From the NCBI RefSeq assembly GCF_032586155.1, contig NZ_JAWHTC010000003.1, positions 248,001-312,000 on the forward strand: DNA of 64,000 bases, written 5' to 3'. Below are positions 7,787 to 15,763 of this stretch, in pieces (the first letter of the stretch is position 1; the number at the start of each line of letters is the position of its first letter). Under the pieces are notes generated by a model, which worked only from the letters and a program-made list of their open reading frames with translations, ran no database searches and was not told the DNA's origin. Source of the DNA: JAWHTC01 sp032586155. Its GTDB lineage: Bacteria; Pseudomonadota; Alphaproteobacteria; Rhodobacterales; Rhodobacteraceae. A program made the translations under genes and the position numbers.

Positions 7787-9304
7787 ATGGATGCTGATCG
7801 GGGCAAACGTGGCGGGCGCAGGGCACGCTTGGCGCAGCGCGCGGCGGGGCCAGCTTTCGACCCGTGTCCGCCGGGGCAGGTGGGCGGGCAGTACCGGCCC
7901 CTGACCGGGGACGAGTTGAACCGAATTTACGGCGCCGCGCTGGAGTTGCTCGAACGGCTGGGCATGGGCGAGGTACCCGAGCGATTGCGCGATGACCTGC
8001 TGGCCGTGGGATGCAGGGACAGTGGCGAAGGACGTGTGTTGATTCCGCCAAGGCTGGTGGAGCAGGCAATTGACCAGGCGGCCAAGAGCTTCATCCTGCA
8101 CGGGCGCGATCCGGCGCGGTCGATCAAGGTGGGCGGCAACCAGGTCTATTTTGGCACCGGCGGCGCAGCGGTGCAGACGCTGGACATCGACAGCGGACTC
8201 TATCGACCCTCGACCCTGGCTGACCTGCATGATTTCACCCGGTTGCAGGACGCGTTGCGCAATGTAAGTTGGTTCACCCGCTGTTGCGTGGCGACCGACG
8301 TAGTTGACCCGTTTGATCTAGATGTGAACACGGCCTATGCGCTCATTCGCAACACCACGAAACCAGTGGCGACGGCGTTCACACTTGCGGATCACGTGGC
8401 GCCCATTGTCGAGATGCTGGACATTGCCGCCGGGGGGGCGGGAGAATTTGACAAGCGCCCCTTCCTCAAGGCCCATATCAGCCCGGTGATTTCACCGATG
8501 CGCTTTGGCGCTGACGCGGTCGAGGTGGTGTATGAATGCATCCGCCACAATATCCCGATGTCCTGCATCACCGCGGCACAGGCCGGGGCGACGGCACCAG
8601 CGACGCTGGCCGGGTTCCTGGCACAATCTCTGGCCGAAACCTTGGCGAGCCTGGTGATGATTCACGCGGTCCAGCCCGGCTTCCCGATGGTGTTTTCCAA
8701 CTGGCCGCTGGTCATCGACCTACGCAGCGGCGCGTTTGCCGGGGGTGGTGGGGAAACGGCGCTCCTGAACGCGGCCTCGGCGCAATTGTCGAACTGGCTG
8801 GGCCTGCCGTCTGGGGTGGCAGCCTCAATGAGTGATGCCAAGGCGATTGATGCGCAATACGGGGTGGAAAAGGGGATAACATCGCTGGCGGCTGCGCTGG
8901 CGGGGGGGAACCTGATCTATGAAAGCTCGGGGATGACGGCCGCCCTCTTGGGAGCAAGTTTCGAAGGTTTCGTGCTTGATGACGAGATGCATGCGCAGAA
9001 CTTTCGGGTGCTCAGGGGTATTGAGGTGAGCGATGAAACACTGGGGGTCGAGGCGATTTGCCGGTCGGTACGAGGCGACGGGCATTTCCTGGGATCGCCC
9101 GAGACCCATGCGGCGATGGAACGGGATTACTTCTATCCCAGCCTGGCAGATCGGCAAGAACCGGGGCGCTGGGCCGAAAACGGTGCCGAGGATGCATGGC
9201 GCCGGGCCCGCAGGCGGGCGCGCTCCATCCTGGCAGAGCATCGCCCGGCATATCTCAACCCGGAGCAGGAGCGCGATATTCGGGCGCGGTTTACGATCCT
9301 TTAG
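7787..9304 (+). CDS. MttB-family corrinoid methyltransferase (non-pyrrolysine)
   Basis: A 505-residue member of the trimethylamine methyltransferase superfamily, whose enzymes move a methyl group from a quaternary or tertiary amine to a corrinoid protein. The frame is open throughout with no in-frame amber codon, so it is of the pyrrolysine-free type, like glycine betaine and related methyltransferases. Family stretches include FGTGGAAVQTLD, SPVISPMRFGADAV and CITAAQAGATAPATLAGF. The first 20 residues are basic and arginine-rich. The open frame reaches 7724 but AAGGA before the ATG at 7787 sets the start. It diverges from the DMGDH/HisD-like operon. No corrinoid-binding partner gene is in the window. 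Confidence 0.85.
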   Translation: MDADRGKRGGRRARLAQRAAGPAFDPCPPGQVGGQYRPLTGDELNRIYGAALELLERLGMGEVPERLRDDLLAVGCRDSGEGRVLIPPRLVEQAIDQAAKSFILHGRDPARSIKVGGNQVYFGTGGAAVQTLDIDSGLYRPSTLADLHDFTRLQDALRNVSWFTRCCVATDVVDPFDLDVNTAYALIRNTTKPVATAFTLADHVAPIVEMLDIAAGGAGEFDKRPFLKAHISPVISPMRFGADAVEVVYECIRHNIPMSCITAAQAGATAPATLAGFLAQSLAETLASLVMIHAVQPGFPMVFSNWPLVIDLRSGAFAGGGGETALLNAASAQLSNWLGLPSGVAASMSDAKAIDAQYGVEKGITSLAAALAGGNLIYESSGMTAALLGASFEGFVLDDEMHAQNFRVLRGIEVSDETLGVEAICRSVRGDGHFLGSPETHAAMERDYFYPSLADRQEPGRWAENGAEDAWRRARRRARSILAEHRPAYLNPEQERDIRARFTIL

Positions 9305-9363
9305 TTGGAACGTGAGCAACGCGGCCGCTTGATACTTTGCGGGCGGGCTGGCCTTGCGTTGAC

Positions 9364-9442
9364 TTTCGAATTGCTTCGCAATCCGACCGACTGGGGGGCC
9401 AGCCCCCCAGACCCCCCGGGATATTTTCGGCAAAAGGAAGAG
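9364..9442 (+). repeat. Dispersed hairpin repeat, copy B
   Basis: Second copy of the repeat. It reads TTTCGAATTGCTTCGCAATC, then the hairpin CTGGGGGGC-ca-GCCCCCCAG (9391-9410), CCCCCCGGGAT and the edge motif GATATTTTCGGCAAAAGG. It is inverted relative to copy A and again sits between two convergent genes, mttB-like and the MDR dehydrogenase, where a two-way transcription stop would be useful. Confidence 0.8.
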
Positions 9443-9538
9443 TTGGACTGGATCGTGCATTTTTTGCTTCGGGCCAAAACCCGATCGGCGTACAATATCC
9501 GACCGTACCACCTGCTGCAGGCCCCGTATCGGCTCAGC

Positions 9539-10651
9539 TCAATCCTGCTCTTGTGGCGGGACCAGGACGAAATTGCCGAAATGGGTTTTCTCGAGGAACT
9601 CGGCCTGTGCTCGTGCAATATCCTTTAATGCAAAGACCTTGGCCAACAACGGCCGGATTTCACCGCGCTCGATATAGCCGACCAGATCGGGAAAGACCGG
9701 TGCATCCCAGGCGGTGCAGCCAATCAGCGTGATGTCCTTGAGATACATGTCGCGCATGTCCAGTTCGACAATCGGCCCGGCAATCGCGCCGCTCGACACG
9801 TAACGCCCGCCGCGCTTTAGAACCTTCAGCATCACAGGAAATCCCGGCCCGGCGACATTGTCGACCACCACGTCGACGCAGTTTTCTCCCAGGATCTCAA
9901 CCGGGTCTTGACCGCGTTCGATGATGACATCCGCACCGAGGGCCCGCACCTGCTCCATCTTGGCCTTGCCGGTCACCGCCGCCACCCTGGCACCGCGCCG
10001 TTTCGCCAGTTGCACGGTGGCAGAGCCGACCCCGCCCGATGCGCCGGTGACAAGCACCAAGTCGCCTGCCCCGACACCGGCGCGGTGCAGCATGTTCTCG
10101 GACGTGCCATAGGCGCAGGGGATCGTTGCCAGCTCCTCATCGCTCCAGTCGCAGTCGACCGCGAAGACCTCGCTTGCGGGCACTTTGACATATTCCGCAA
10201 AGGCCCCGTCGAAATCCGAGGCCATCCAGATATTGTCCATCACATCATAACCATTGGGCCGCATGCAGGCCCGCACCAGCACACGTTTGCCCGTCAATGC
10301 AGGCTCAACCCCATCGCCCGCACCCACCACGCGGCCACAGCAATCGGTTCCCTGGATCAGCGGAAAGGGCGTCGCCTCGTTCCAGCCGCCATCGGCCTTG
10401 TGCTCGGCCTCTTCTGCCTGGCTCACGGCTGTCGCGCTGGTGTCGGTCGTGACGCTTGACGAATACCACCCCAGCCGGGTGTTGATCTCGGTATTGTTGA
10501 CCCCGGCCGCTAATACCCGCAACAGGACCTCGCCCGGGCCGGGTGCCGGTACCGGAACGGGCCGGTAATCCAGCTTGTCATAACCGCCATTGCCGGTGGT
10601 GACGACGGCCATCATCGTGTCGCCGGGGGAATTGCCAGTCTGATCGTTCAT
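9539..10651 (-). CDS. MDR-family zinc-type alcohol dehydrogenase / quinone reductase-like
   Basis: A 370-residue medium-chain dehydrogenase/reductase. It has the GroES-like N-terminal half (PGPGEVLLRVLAAGVNNTE, GTDCCGRVVG) and the Rossmann half with TGASGGVGSATVQLAKRRGA. The structural-zinc cysteine cluster of classic alcohol dehydrogenases is absent, so it may work without zinc like quinone reductases. An insertion around residues 60-85, rich in Ser/Thr/Glu, separates two early strands. A TTG at 10684 extends the frame; the ATG at 10651 is preferred. Substrate unknown. It diverges from the gene at 10886 across a region with a perfect 16-base palindrome. Confidence 0.85.
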   Translation of the reverse strand: MNDQTGNSPGDTMMAVVTTGNGGYDKLDYRPVPVPAPGPGEVLLRVLAAGVNNTEINTRLGWYSSSVTTDTSATAVSQAEEAEHKADGGWNEATPFPLIQGTDCCGRVVGAGDGVEPALTGKRVLVRACMRPNGYDVMDNIWMASDFDGAFAEYVKVPASEVFAVDCDWSDEELATIPCAYGTSENMLHRAGVGAGDLVLVTGASGGVGSATVQLAKRRGARVAAVTGKAKMEQVRALGADVIIERGQDPVEILGENCVDVVVDNVAGPGFPVMLKVLKRGGRYVSSGAIAGPIVELDMRDMYLKDITLIGCTAWDAPVFPDLVGYIERGEIRPLLAKVFALKDIARAQAEFLEKTHFGNFVLVPPQEQD

Positions 10652-10818
10652 GGGGTCTCTGCCGCTATTAGGGATTATGCACAACGCGAAAGCATCCTAA
10701 CCGGTACCGGTGGATGCGAACACAGTTATTGCGTCAACCCGCCGGGTCGCACGCGTCAGGGAACTGAGTCTTCCGTGCCACCATTGCGTGTGTCATCCAC
10801 GCCGCCGCTTGCGCGATT

Positions 10819-10834
10819 CTACCCGCGCGGGTAG
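10819..10834. promoter_or_regulatory. Perfect 16-bp palindrome in a divergent promoter region
   Basis: CTACCCGCGCGGGTAG is its own reverse complement with no spacer. It lies about 50 bases before the start of the gene at 10886 and 168 bases before the divergent dehydrogenase. The position suggests an operator bound by a dimer; the protein is unknown. Confidence 0.45.
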
Positions 10835-10885
10835 ACAGTTGTAAAACAGCGTGACCAAAAGCACGCAAGGCGGCAGACAGGCAAA

Positions 10886-11593
10886 ATGCGAGAGCAGGAC
10901 ATCATCCAATCGGTGGCGCCGTTCTTTGAAGAGATCGAGCGGCTCGGCTATGAGGTCGAGGCGACGTCAGATTTCGAAAAGATCATGCGGCTTGTGCCCC
11001 AGACGGGGCGCAAGAAGGCCACGCCGATGATGTCGATTCAGCGCAACGATTTCACCGAAGAAACCGCGTTCTGGCTGTTCCTGTTCAAGGACGGGCAGGT
11101 CGTTGGCGGGATCGGAGCGAAATATGAACCGCTGGGCCGGGAAAGCTTTGCTTCCTATCTGTGCCGCACCTCACGTACGCAATATGACCGTGACGATAAC
11201 CCCATCGCCGAGGTGGCAGAACCGGCGACAGAAATGATCGGCGGCAACATCGTCTATATCGGCGAGTTGGAGTTTGCCCGTGAACACCGCGGCAATCTCA
11301 AGCTGCTCGAGGCCTTCATGCGGGTACATCAGGGGCTTTGTGCCGTGAAATGGCGCAACCTCGACTGGATCTATGCCATCGTACCCGAGGAGCATCAGCG
11401 GTTTTCGTGGCTATACGGGTTCATGGTGTCGATACCCGGGGTTCTGCGCTGGCGCGAACCCGTGCCCGACGGAAGGTTGAATTCACATGTTCTGCTGGCG
11501 ACGGATGGTCGCTACCTGCGTTATGTTCTGGTCAATGCTTGCCGACGTCTGAAAGAAAAACGCCTTAAAGCGGCTGCGCGAAAACAAGGGTGA
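10886..11593 (+). CDS. Uncharacterised protein, possible acyltransferase fold
   Basis: A 235-residue cytoplasmic protein I cannot name. It is mixed alpha/beta, with no signal peptide or membrane helix. The stretch VYIGELEFAREHRGNLKLLEAF, followed by DWIYAIVPEEHQRF, has the rhythm of a GNAT-like strand-loop-helix, but the acetyl-CoA loop is not canonical. The C-terminus is basic (RRLKEKRLKAAARK). Its end overlaps the end of the next, convergent gene by 29 bases. The call as a gene is firm because of length and codon use; the fold is only a suggestion. Confidence 0.7.
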   Translation: MREQDIIQSVAPFFEEIERLGYEVEATSDFEKIMRLVPQTGRKKATPMMSIQRNDFTEETAFWLFLFKDGQVVGGIGAKYEPLGRESFASYLCRTSRTQYDRDDNPIAEVAEPATEMIGGNIVYIGELEFAREHRGNLKLLEAFMRVHQGLCAVKWRNLDWIYAIVPEEHQRFSWLYGFMVSIPGVLRWREPVPDGRLNSHVLLATDGRYLRYVLVNACRRLKEKRLKAAARKQG

Positions 11594-12284
11594 ACTCGGA
11601 GCCGTCCATCGTCGTGACCGGCGCCATGATGCGGCGGTACTCGATGTCGTATTTCGAGCTGTCGACCTTGCCCTGCAGGCGGATGTCCTCGACCTGGTAT
11701 TGCTGAGTTTTCTGAACACGCAGGTGTGACGCGATCGAATTGTCGATGACCGTGCGGCCCAGTTGACCGATCTTGGGGGTGTATTCGCCAAGGTCGCTGA
11801 TGTCGAAACACTTGGCCACAAGGCTGGAGGCACCGATGTGATGCGGGCGCATGATGTTGTCGTTCGGATCGTACTTGTGAAACAGGTCGACGCGCTCGCG
11901 CAGGGCATCGAAATCGGTCAGCCGCCCGCCATTGCGGTGCAGCCAGTTCAGAACATCGTCACAGATGATGTCGGTGCCGTTTCGGCGCATCTCGGTCTGA
12001 ACGTCACGCAACGCTTGGGAATAAGCCGCCGCGGCACGCTTGTGCAACGTGTCCGACACGTCGATGGCCGCGACCCCGATCTCGGCCCGGTCGCGACGGA
12101 ACACTTCCAGCGAAACGCCCGCGGCGCTGGTCAGCCGTTCGACGGTGGAAAAGGGAATTTCACGTTCATGGGCGATCTGCGCATGCAGGGTCGTGTATTT
12201 CAGCCCGGCCGCGTCGCAGGCCGGTTTCAATCCGTTGAAATATTGCTCGCAAAATCTGGTGACGAGCTTGCCCAATTCATTCAT
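11565..12284 (-). CDS. Xre-like DNA-binding regulator with C-terminal sensor-like domain
   Basis: A 239-residue protein. The first 60 residues read as a helix-turn-helix of the repressor type (ACDAAGLKYTTLHAQI, then FSTVERLTSAAGVSLEVF). The C-terminal part, from about residue 120, is alpha/beta (IGASSLVAKCFDISDLGEY, then RRIMAPVTTMDGSEFTLVF) and resembles a PAS-like sensing domain. The regulator role is inferred. It diverges from the crotonase gene across a short region with a perfect inverted repeat, which it may bind. It converges on, and overlaps, the gene at 10886. Confidence 0.65.
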   Translation of the reverse strand: MNELGKLVTRFCEQYFNGLKPACDAAGLKYTTLHAQIAHEREIPFSTVERLTSAAGVSLEVFRRDRAEIGVAAIDVSDTLHKRAAAAYSQALRDVQTEMRRNGTDIICDDVLNWLHRNGGRLTDFDALRERVDLFHKYDPNDNIMRPHHIGASSLVAKCFDISDLGEYTPKIGQLGRTVIDNSIASHLRVQKTQQYQVEDIRLQGKVDSSKYDIEYRRIMAPVTTMDGSEFTLVFAQPL

Positions 12285-12314
12285 ACCGATTCTCCCAATT
12301 CACATGTGTAGATT

Positions 12315-12331
12315 ATCAATCCACAATTGAT
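12315..12331. promoter_or_regulatory. Inverted repeat between regulator and crotonase genes
   Basis: ATCAAT-ccaca-ATTGAT is a perfect 6-bp inverted repeat with a 5-bp spacer, only 31 bases before the regulator start. Next to it lie a CACATGTG palindrome (12301-12308) and AT-rich promoter-like sequence. It is a natural operator candidate for the adjacent helix-turn-helix protein. Confidence 0.45.
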
Positions 12332-12434
12332 GATCAACTCAAAGTTTATCCTCTCGGTGACGCTGCGTGCATTTGGCTTGCCAGCGCCTGCGGTCGCTGG
12401 TCTTCTTTCGTCCAGACAATGCAGGGAGGACGCC

Positions 12435-13292
12435 ATGCCCAAGGTGACTTATGAAAAGGACGGGCGGATTGCCCGGATCACACTGAACCGGCCGGAGGTA
12501 ATGAACGCCATCGACGATGACGTTCCGCGTCAACTCAGCGCCGCCGTGGCCCGGGCCGATGCCGATGACGGTGTGCATGTGATGCTTCTGTCCGGCGCCG
12601 GCAAGGCGTTCTGTGCCGGTTATGACCTGACCTATTACGCCGAGGGCAATGGCGCGGGCGAGGTGACCCAGCCGATGCCGTGGGATCCGATCAAGGATTA
12701 CCGTTTCATGTGGGCCAATACGCAACATTTCATGTCGCTCTTTCGCGCGCTCAAACCGGTGCTGTGCAAGGTGCACGGGTTCGCGGTGGCGGGTGGCTCG
12801 GACATTGCGCTGTGTTCCGACATGGTGATCATGGGCGAGGACGCCCGGATCGGTTACATGCCGACGCGGGTCTGGGGCTGCCCGACCACGGCGATGTGGG
12901 TTTATCGCCTCGGCCCGGAGCGCGCCAAGCGGATGCTGTTCACTGGTGACAAGATCACCGGCCGCGAGGCGGCCGAGATGGGGCTGGTTCTGAAGGCCGT
13001 GCCGGATGATCAGCTGGACGACGCGGTCGAGGAGATGGCAGCGCGGATGGCCTCGGTGCCGGTCAATCAGCTGGCGATGCAGAAGATGATGATCAACCAG
13101 CCGATGGAGGCCACGGTGAACGCCACCCAACGGCTGGCCACCGTGTTTGACGGCATCACACGGCATTCGCCCGAAGGCATCAACTTCAAGACCCGCGCCG
13201 AAGAGGTCGGCTGGAAACAGGCGGTGGAGGAACGCGACAGCGGAACCTGGGACTGGACAGCGAACGAGCCCCTGCCAAAAACGAACCGGTGA
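12435..13292 (+). CDS. Crotonase / enoyl-CoA hydratase family protein
   Basis: A 285-residue acyl-CoA enzyme. The crotonase pattern is visible: TLNRPEVMNAID near the N-terminus, the first oxyanion loop GAGKAFCAGYDLTYY, and GFAVAGGSDIALCSDMVIMG for the second. The usual catalytic Glu of hydratases is not obvious in the ARIGYMPTRVWGCP stretch, so hydration is not assured and another crotonase reaction is possible. GGGAGG before the ATG at 12435 fixes the start; the longer frame from 12327 is upstream noise. It is a single gene divergent from the HTH regulator. Confidence 0.88.
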   Translation: MPKVTYEKDGRIARITLNRPEVMNAIDDDVPRQLSAAVARADADDGVHVMLLSGAGKAFCAGYDLTYYAEGNGAGEVTQPMPWDPIKDYRFMWANTQHFMSLFRALKPVLCKVHGFAVAGGSDIALCSDMVIMGEDARIGYMPTRVWGCPTTAMWVYRLGPERAKRMLFTGDKITGREAAEMGLVLKAVPDDQLDDAVEEMAARMASVPVNQLAMQKMMINQPMEATVNATQRLATVFDGITRHSPEGINFKTRAEEVGWKQAVEERDSGTWDWTANEPLPKTNR

Positions 13293-13337
13293 CGTTGGTT
13301 TTGGCCTGAACCGGACCTGCACCAAAAAACTTCCGGC

Positions 13338-13468
13338 CCTTTCATCTGACCAAAAAATATCTCAGGGATCTGGTGAGGGTGTCCTCCAGCCGAAGGTCGG
13401 GAGACAAAATGCCATGCATTTTGCACCTTGTCGGTTTGCGCATGCAATTCGAAAGCCTGCTTCAAGCC
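13338..13468 (-). repeat. Dispersed hairpin repeat, copy C (diverged, with inserted hairpin)
   Basis: Third copy. The flanks match copy A: CCAAAAAATATCTC...TCTGG at one side and CGGTTTGCGCATGCAATTCGAAAGCCTGC at the other (given here in two halves: CGGTTTGCG and GCAATTCGAAA). The G-rich hairpin is degraded and an extra perfect hairpin, CAAAATGC-cat-GCATTTTG (13405-13423), is present in the middle. It too lies between convergent genes (crotonase and methyltransferase). Confidence 0.6.
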
Positions 13469-13532
13469 ATAGCTGAAATCTCGCGAACGCGCCTTGATTA
13501 CCCGTTCCTTTGAATGCGTAGCGCCTGGCCGG

Positions 13533-14174
13533 TTATCCCGGCTTGCGCGCGACGATAAAGCGGCGCGGCGGCTTGTCCGGGTAATTCCCGGTCTCGACAA
13601 TCTCCAGCCCGGCGCGCGTGATCGCCTCTTCCAATGCCCGTACGCTGATCTTGCGGAAATAGGGCGCTTTGCCGATCAATTGCATCACCGGCAGCACCAG
13701 TAAAAGGCCGCGCATCCAAAGCGGCACTCCGGTTCCGGTCATGCAGACCGTCTTGGAAATGAACAGTCCTCCGGGGCGTAGCCGCGCGGAAATATCCGCA
13801 AGGCTGCCATTCAAATCCCGCAGCAGGTGCAACAAGTTGAACCCCATCACCACGTCAAATGGCCCCTCGGGCAGGTCTTCGACCGGTGCCACGGAAAACG
13901 TCACGTTCTCAGCCCCCGCCTCCAGCGCCCGCTGCCGGGCAATCCCGATCATCGCCGGCGCGAGGTCGGTGCCGAGAATTCCCTCGGCATCGGGGGCCAG
14001 CTTGATCGCCGTCGTCCCGGTCCCACACCCAATCTCCAGCACCCGGTCAGTCGGCTTGAAGTTGGCCCGCGTCCGGTCAAGCGTCTGCTGATAGGCGGCC
14101 TCGTCCCGGATCGGGCCCTTGGCGTATTTACTAGCGATCCGGTCCCAGAACTGGAGATCTTTCATGGTGCTCAT
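13533..14174 (-). CDS. Class I SAM-dependent methyltransferase
   Basis: A 213-residue methyltransferase. The SAM-binding glycine loop VLEIGCGTGTTAIKLA is at residues 45-60, followed by the acidic strand end GTDLAPAMI and the DVVMGFNLLHLL strand of motif IV. The hydrophobic PLWMRGLLLVLPVMQLIG segment near residue 155 may contact membrane or a lipid substrate, but no target can be named. The frame starts upstream at 14201; the ATG at 14174 with AAGGAC seven bases before it is chosen. It diverges from the LysR regulator, which may control it. Confidence 0.88.
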   Translation of the reverse strand: MSTMKDLQFWDRIASKYAKGPIRDEAAYQQTLDRTRANFKPTDRVLEIGCGTGTTAIKLAPDAEGILGTDLAPAMIGIARQRALEAGAENVTFSVAPVEDLPEGPFDVVMGFNLLHLLRDLNGSLADISARLRPGGLFISKTVCMTGTGVPLWMRGLLLVLPVMQLIGKAPYFRKISVRALEEAITRAGLEIVETGNYPDKPPRRFIVARKPG

Positions 14175-14266
14175 GGCGGTTGTCCTTGTTTGCCTTACCA
14201 CAAGGCTAACCTATGCGTAGAACTCGTGGAATTGCCAAAATCCGCAGGGCTGCTATACGAAATCGC

Positions 14267-15160
14267 ATGAACTGGGATGCCATGGATTTCGATTGGAACC
14301 AGCTGCGGGGCTTTCTGGCCACCGCCGAAGAGGGTTCTCTGTCCGCTGCCGCGCGGGTGCTTGGCCTGACGCAGCCTACCCTTGGCCGCCAGGTCACGGC
14401 GCTGGAAGAGGCCCTAGGTGTGGCGCTCTTCGAACGGGTCGGGCGCGGATTGGTCCTGACCCTGTCGGGGCGCGAACTCCTGCCCCATGCCCGCGCCATG
14501 GGCGAGGCCGCCGCACGGGTTTCGTTGGCGGCGGCCGGGCAGGCCCAGGCCATCGAGGGAAAGATCACCCTCACCGCGTCGGACATGTTCTCGGCCCATT
14601 TCCTGCCGCCGGTCCTGTCGCGCCTGCGCGAGGTTGCGCCCCGGCTGGAACTCGAGGTGGTCGCTACCAATGACATTCGCGATATCCTGCGCCGCGAGGC
14701 CGATATCGCCATTCGCCACCTGCGGCCGACAGAGCCTGATCTGATCGCCAGATTGGTACGCGAGGCCACGGCGCATTTCTACGCTTCCGCCGGCTATATC
14801 GCCCGCAATGGCCTCCCCCGAACCAAGGCCGACCTCTCCCGGCACGATTTCATCGGCATGGGCGATAATGCCCAGTATATCGCCCATCTTGACGCGATCG
14901 GCATCACGGTGACGGACGAACAATTCCGCGTCAGTTCGGCCAATGGCAATGTCGCATGGGAAATGGCCTGCCAGGGGTTGGGCATCATCGCCATGTCTGA
15001 CGAGGTGGCAGGGCAAACGCCGGACATGGAGCGCCTGTTGCCCGAGATGGAGCCGATCACATTTCCGATCTGGTTGGTGACGCACCGGGAATTGCACAGC
15101 GCCGCGCGAATCCGGCTGGTTTACGACATGCTGGCGGATATGCTTTCGCAAAAGCCGTAG
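14267..15160 (+). CDS. LysR-family transcriptional regulator
   Basis: A 297-residue regulator. The N-terminal winged helix is canonical (NQLRGFLATAEEGSLSAAARVLGLTQPTLGRQ), split as NQLRGFLATAEEGS and AARVLGLTQPTLGRQV, followed by the linker helix and a periplasmic-binding-like effector domain (residues 90-297). The start is uncertain: ATG at 14267 or at 14282 (MDFDWNQL). It diverges from the methyltransferase gene across 92 bases that hold GCCTT-accac-AAGGC (14192-14206). LysR proteins usually control the divergent neighbour and themselves; the effector is unknown. Confidence 0.9.
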   Translation: MNWDAMDFDWNQLRGFLATAEEGSLSAAARVLGLTQPTLGRQVTALEEALGVALFERVGRGLVLTLSGRELLPHARAMGEAAARVSLAAAGQAQAIEGKITLTASDMFSAHFLPPVLSRLREVAPRLELEVVATNDIRDILRREADIAIRHLRPTEPDLIARLVREATAHFYASAGYIARNGLPRTKADLSRHDFIGMGDNAQYIAHLDAIGITVTDEQFRVSSANGNVAWEMACQGLGIIAMSDEVAGQTPDMERLLPEMEPITFPIWLVTHRELHSAARIRLVYDMLADMLSQKP

Positions 15161-15344
15161 TCGCTGACACATCAATGCAACTGCGGTGGGACGACGTGAG
15201 CGTTCGCGGCAATTGCCCCGATGCTGGCAATGGGGGTGGTCATGGGGGGCTAATTGAACCGAGTTCCGTGTTGGCCTACAACAACGCAGCACTCTGGTTT
15301 GAATGTCCAAACCACTGGAAGGAAACTGGAAAGAAACACGAAGC

Positions 15345-15761
15345 ATGATTGCCTATGTCACAGTCGGCGCAGATGACATCGCGCGTGCGAAACGGTTTTA
15401 CTGCGCGTTCCTGCCAGCTCTTGGTTACGAGTTGGAGGAGGGGCCTGCTGGTCTAAGTTACACGCTGCCCGTACAGCTTGGCCAATCTCCTGTTTTGCCC
15501 GATTTTTACGTCAAACCAACCTTCGACGGACACCCGGCCTCGGCTGGCAACGGTTCCATGGTTGCATTCGAGGCGCGCAATCAAAAACAGGTTCGTGACC
15601 TTCATGCCGCCGCGCTTGACGCAGGCGGTTCCGACGAAGGCCAGCCAGGCTTTCGCGACATTTATGGTCCGCATTTCTTTGTCGGGTACCTGCGCGACCC
15701 TCAAGGCAACAAGATCGCGATGTTCTCCAGCGATCCAGGCGAACCCGGGCGAGACGACTAA
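15345..15761 (+). CDS. VOC / glyoxalase-like domain protein
   Basis: A 138-residue vicinal-oxygen-chelate fold protein. It shows the paired beta-alpha-beta units: MIAYVTVGADDIARAKRFY at the start, and DIYGPHFFVGYLRDPQGNKI at the end where metal or substrate ligands usually sit. The reaction cannot be told. The frame extends to 15303, but homologues begin at MIAYVTVG (15345). It ends two bases before the convergent EamA transporter gene. Confidence 0.85.
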   Translation: MIAYVTVGADDIARAKRFYCAFLPALGYELEEGPAGLSYTLPVQLGQSPVLPDFYVKPTFDGHPASAGNGSMVAFEARNQKQVRDLHAAALDAGGSDEGQPGFRDIYGPHFFVGYLRDPQGNKIAMFSSDPGEPGRDD

Positions 15762-15763
15762 CG

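Noticed and set aside
7787..9304. Pyrrolysine-containing MttB with read-through amber codon
   Set aside because: The frame has no internal TAG; it is the pyrrolysine-free subgroup.
3741..13468. Insertion sequence or MITE remnants
   Set aside because: The repeats have no consistent terminal inverted repeats, target duplications or transposase; the convergent-gene placement favours a terminator-like role.
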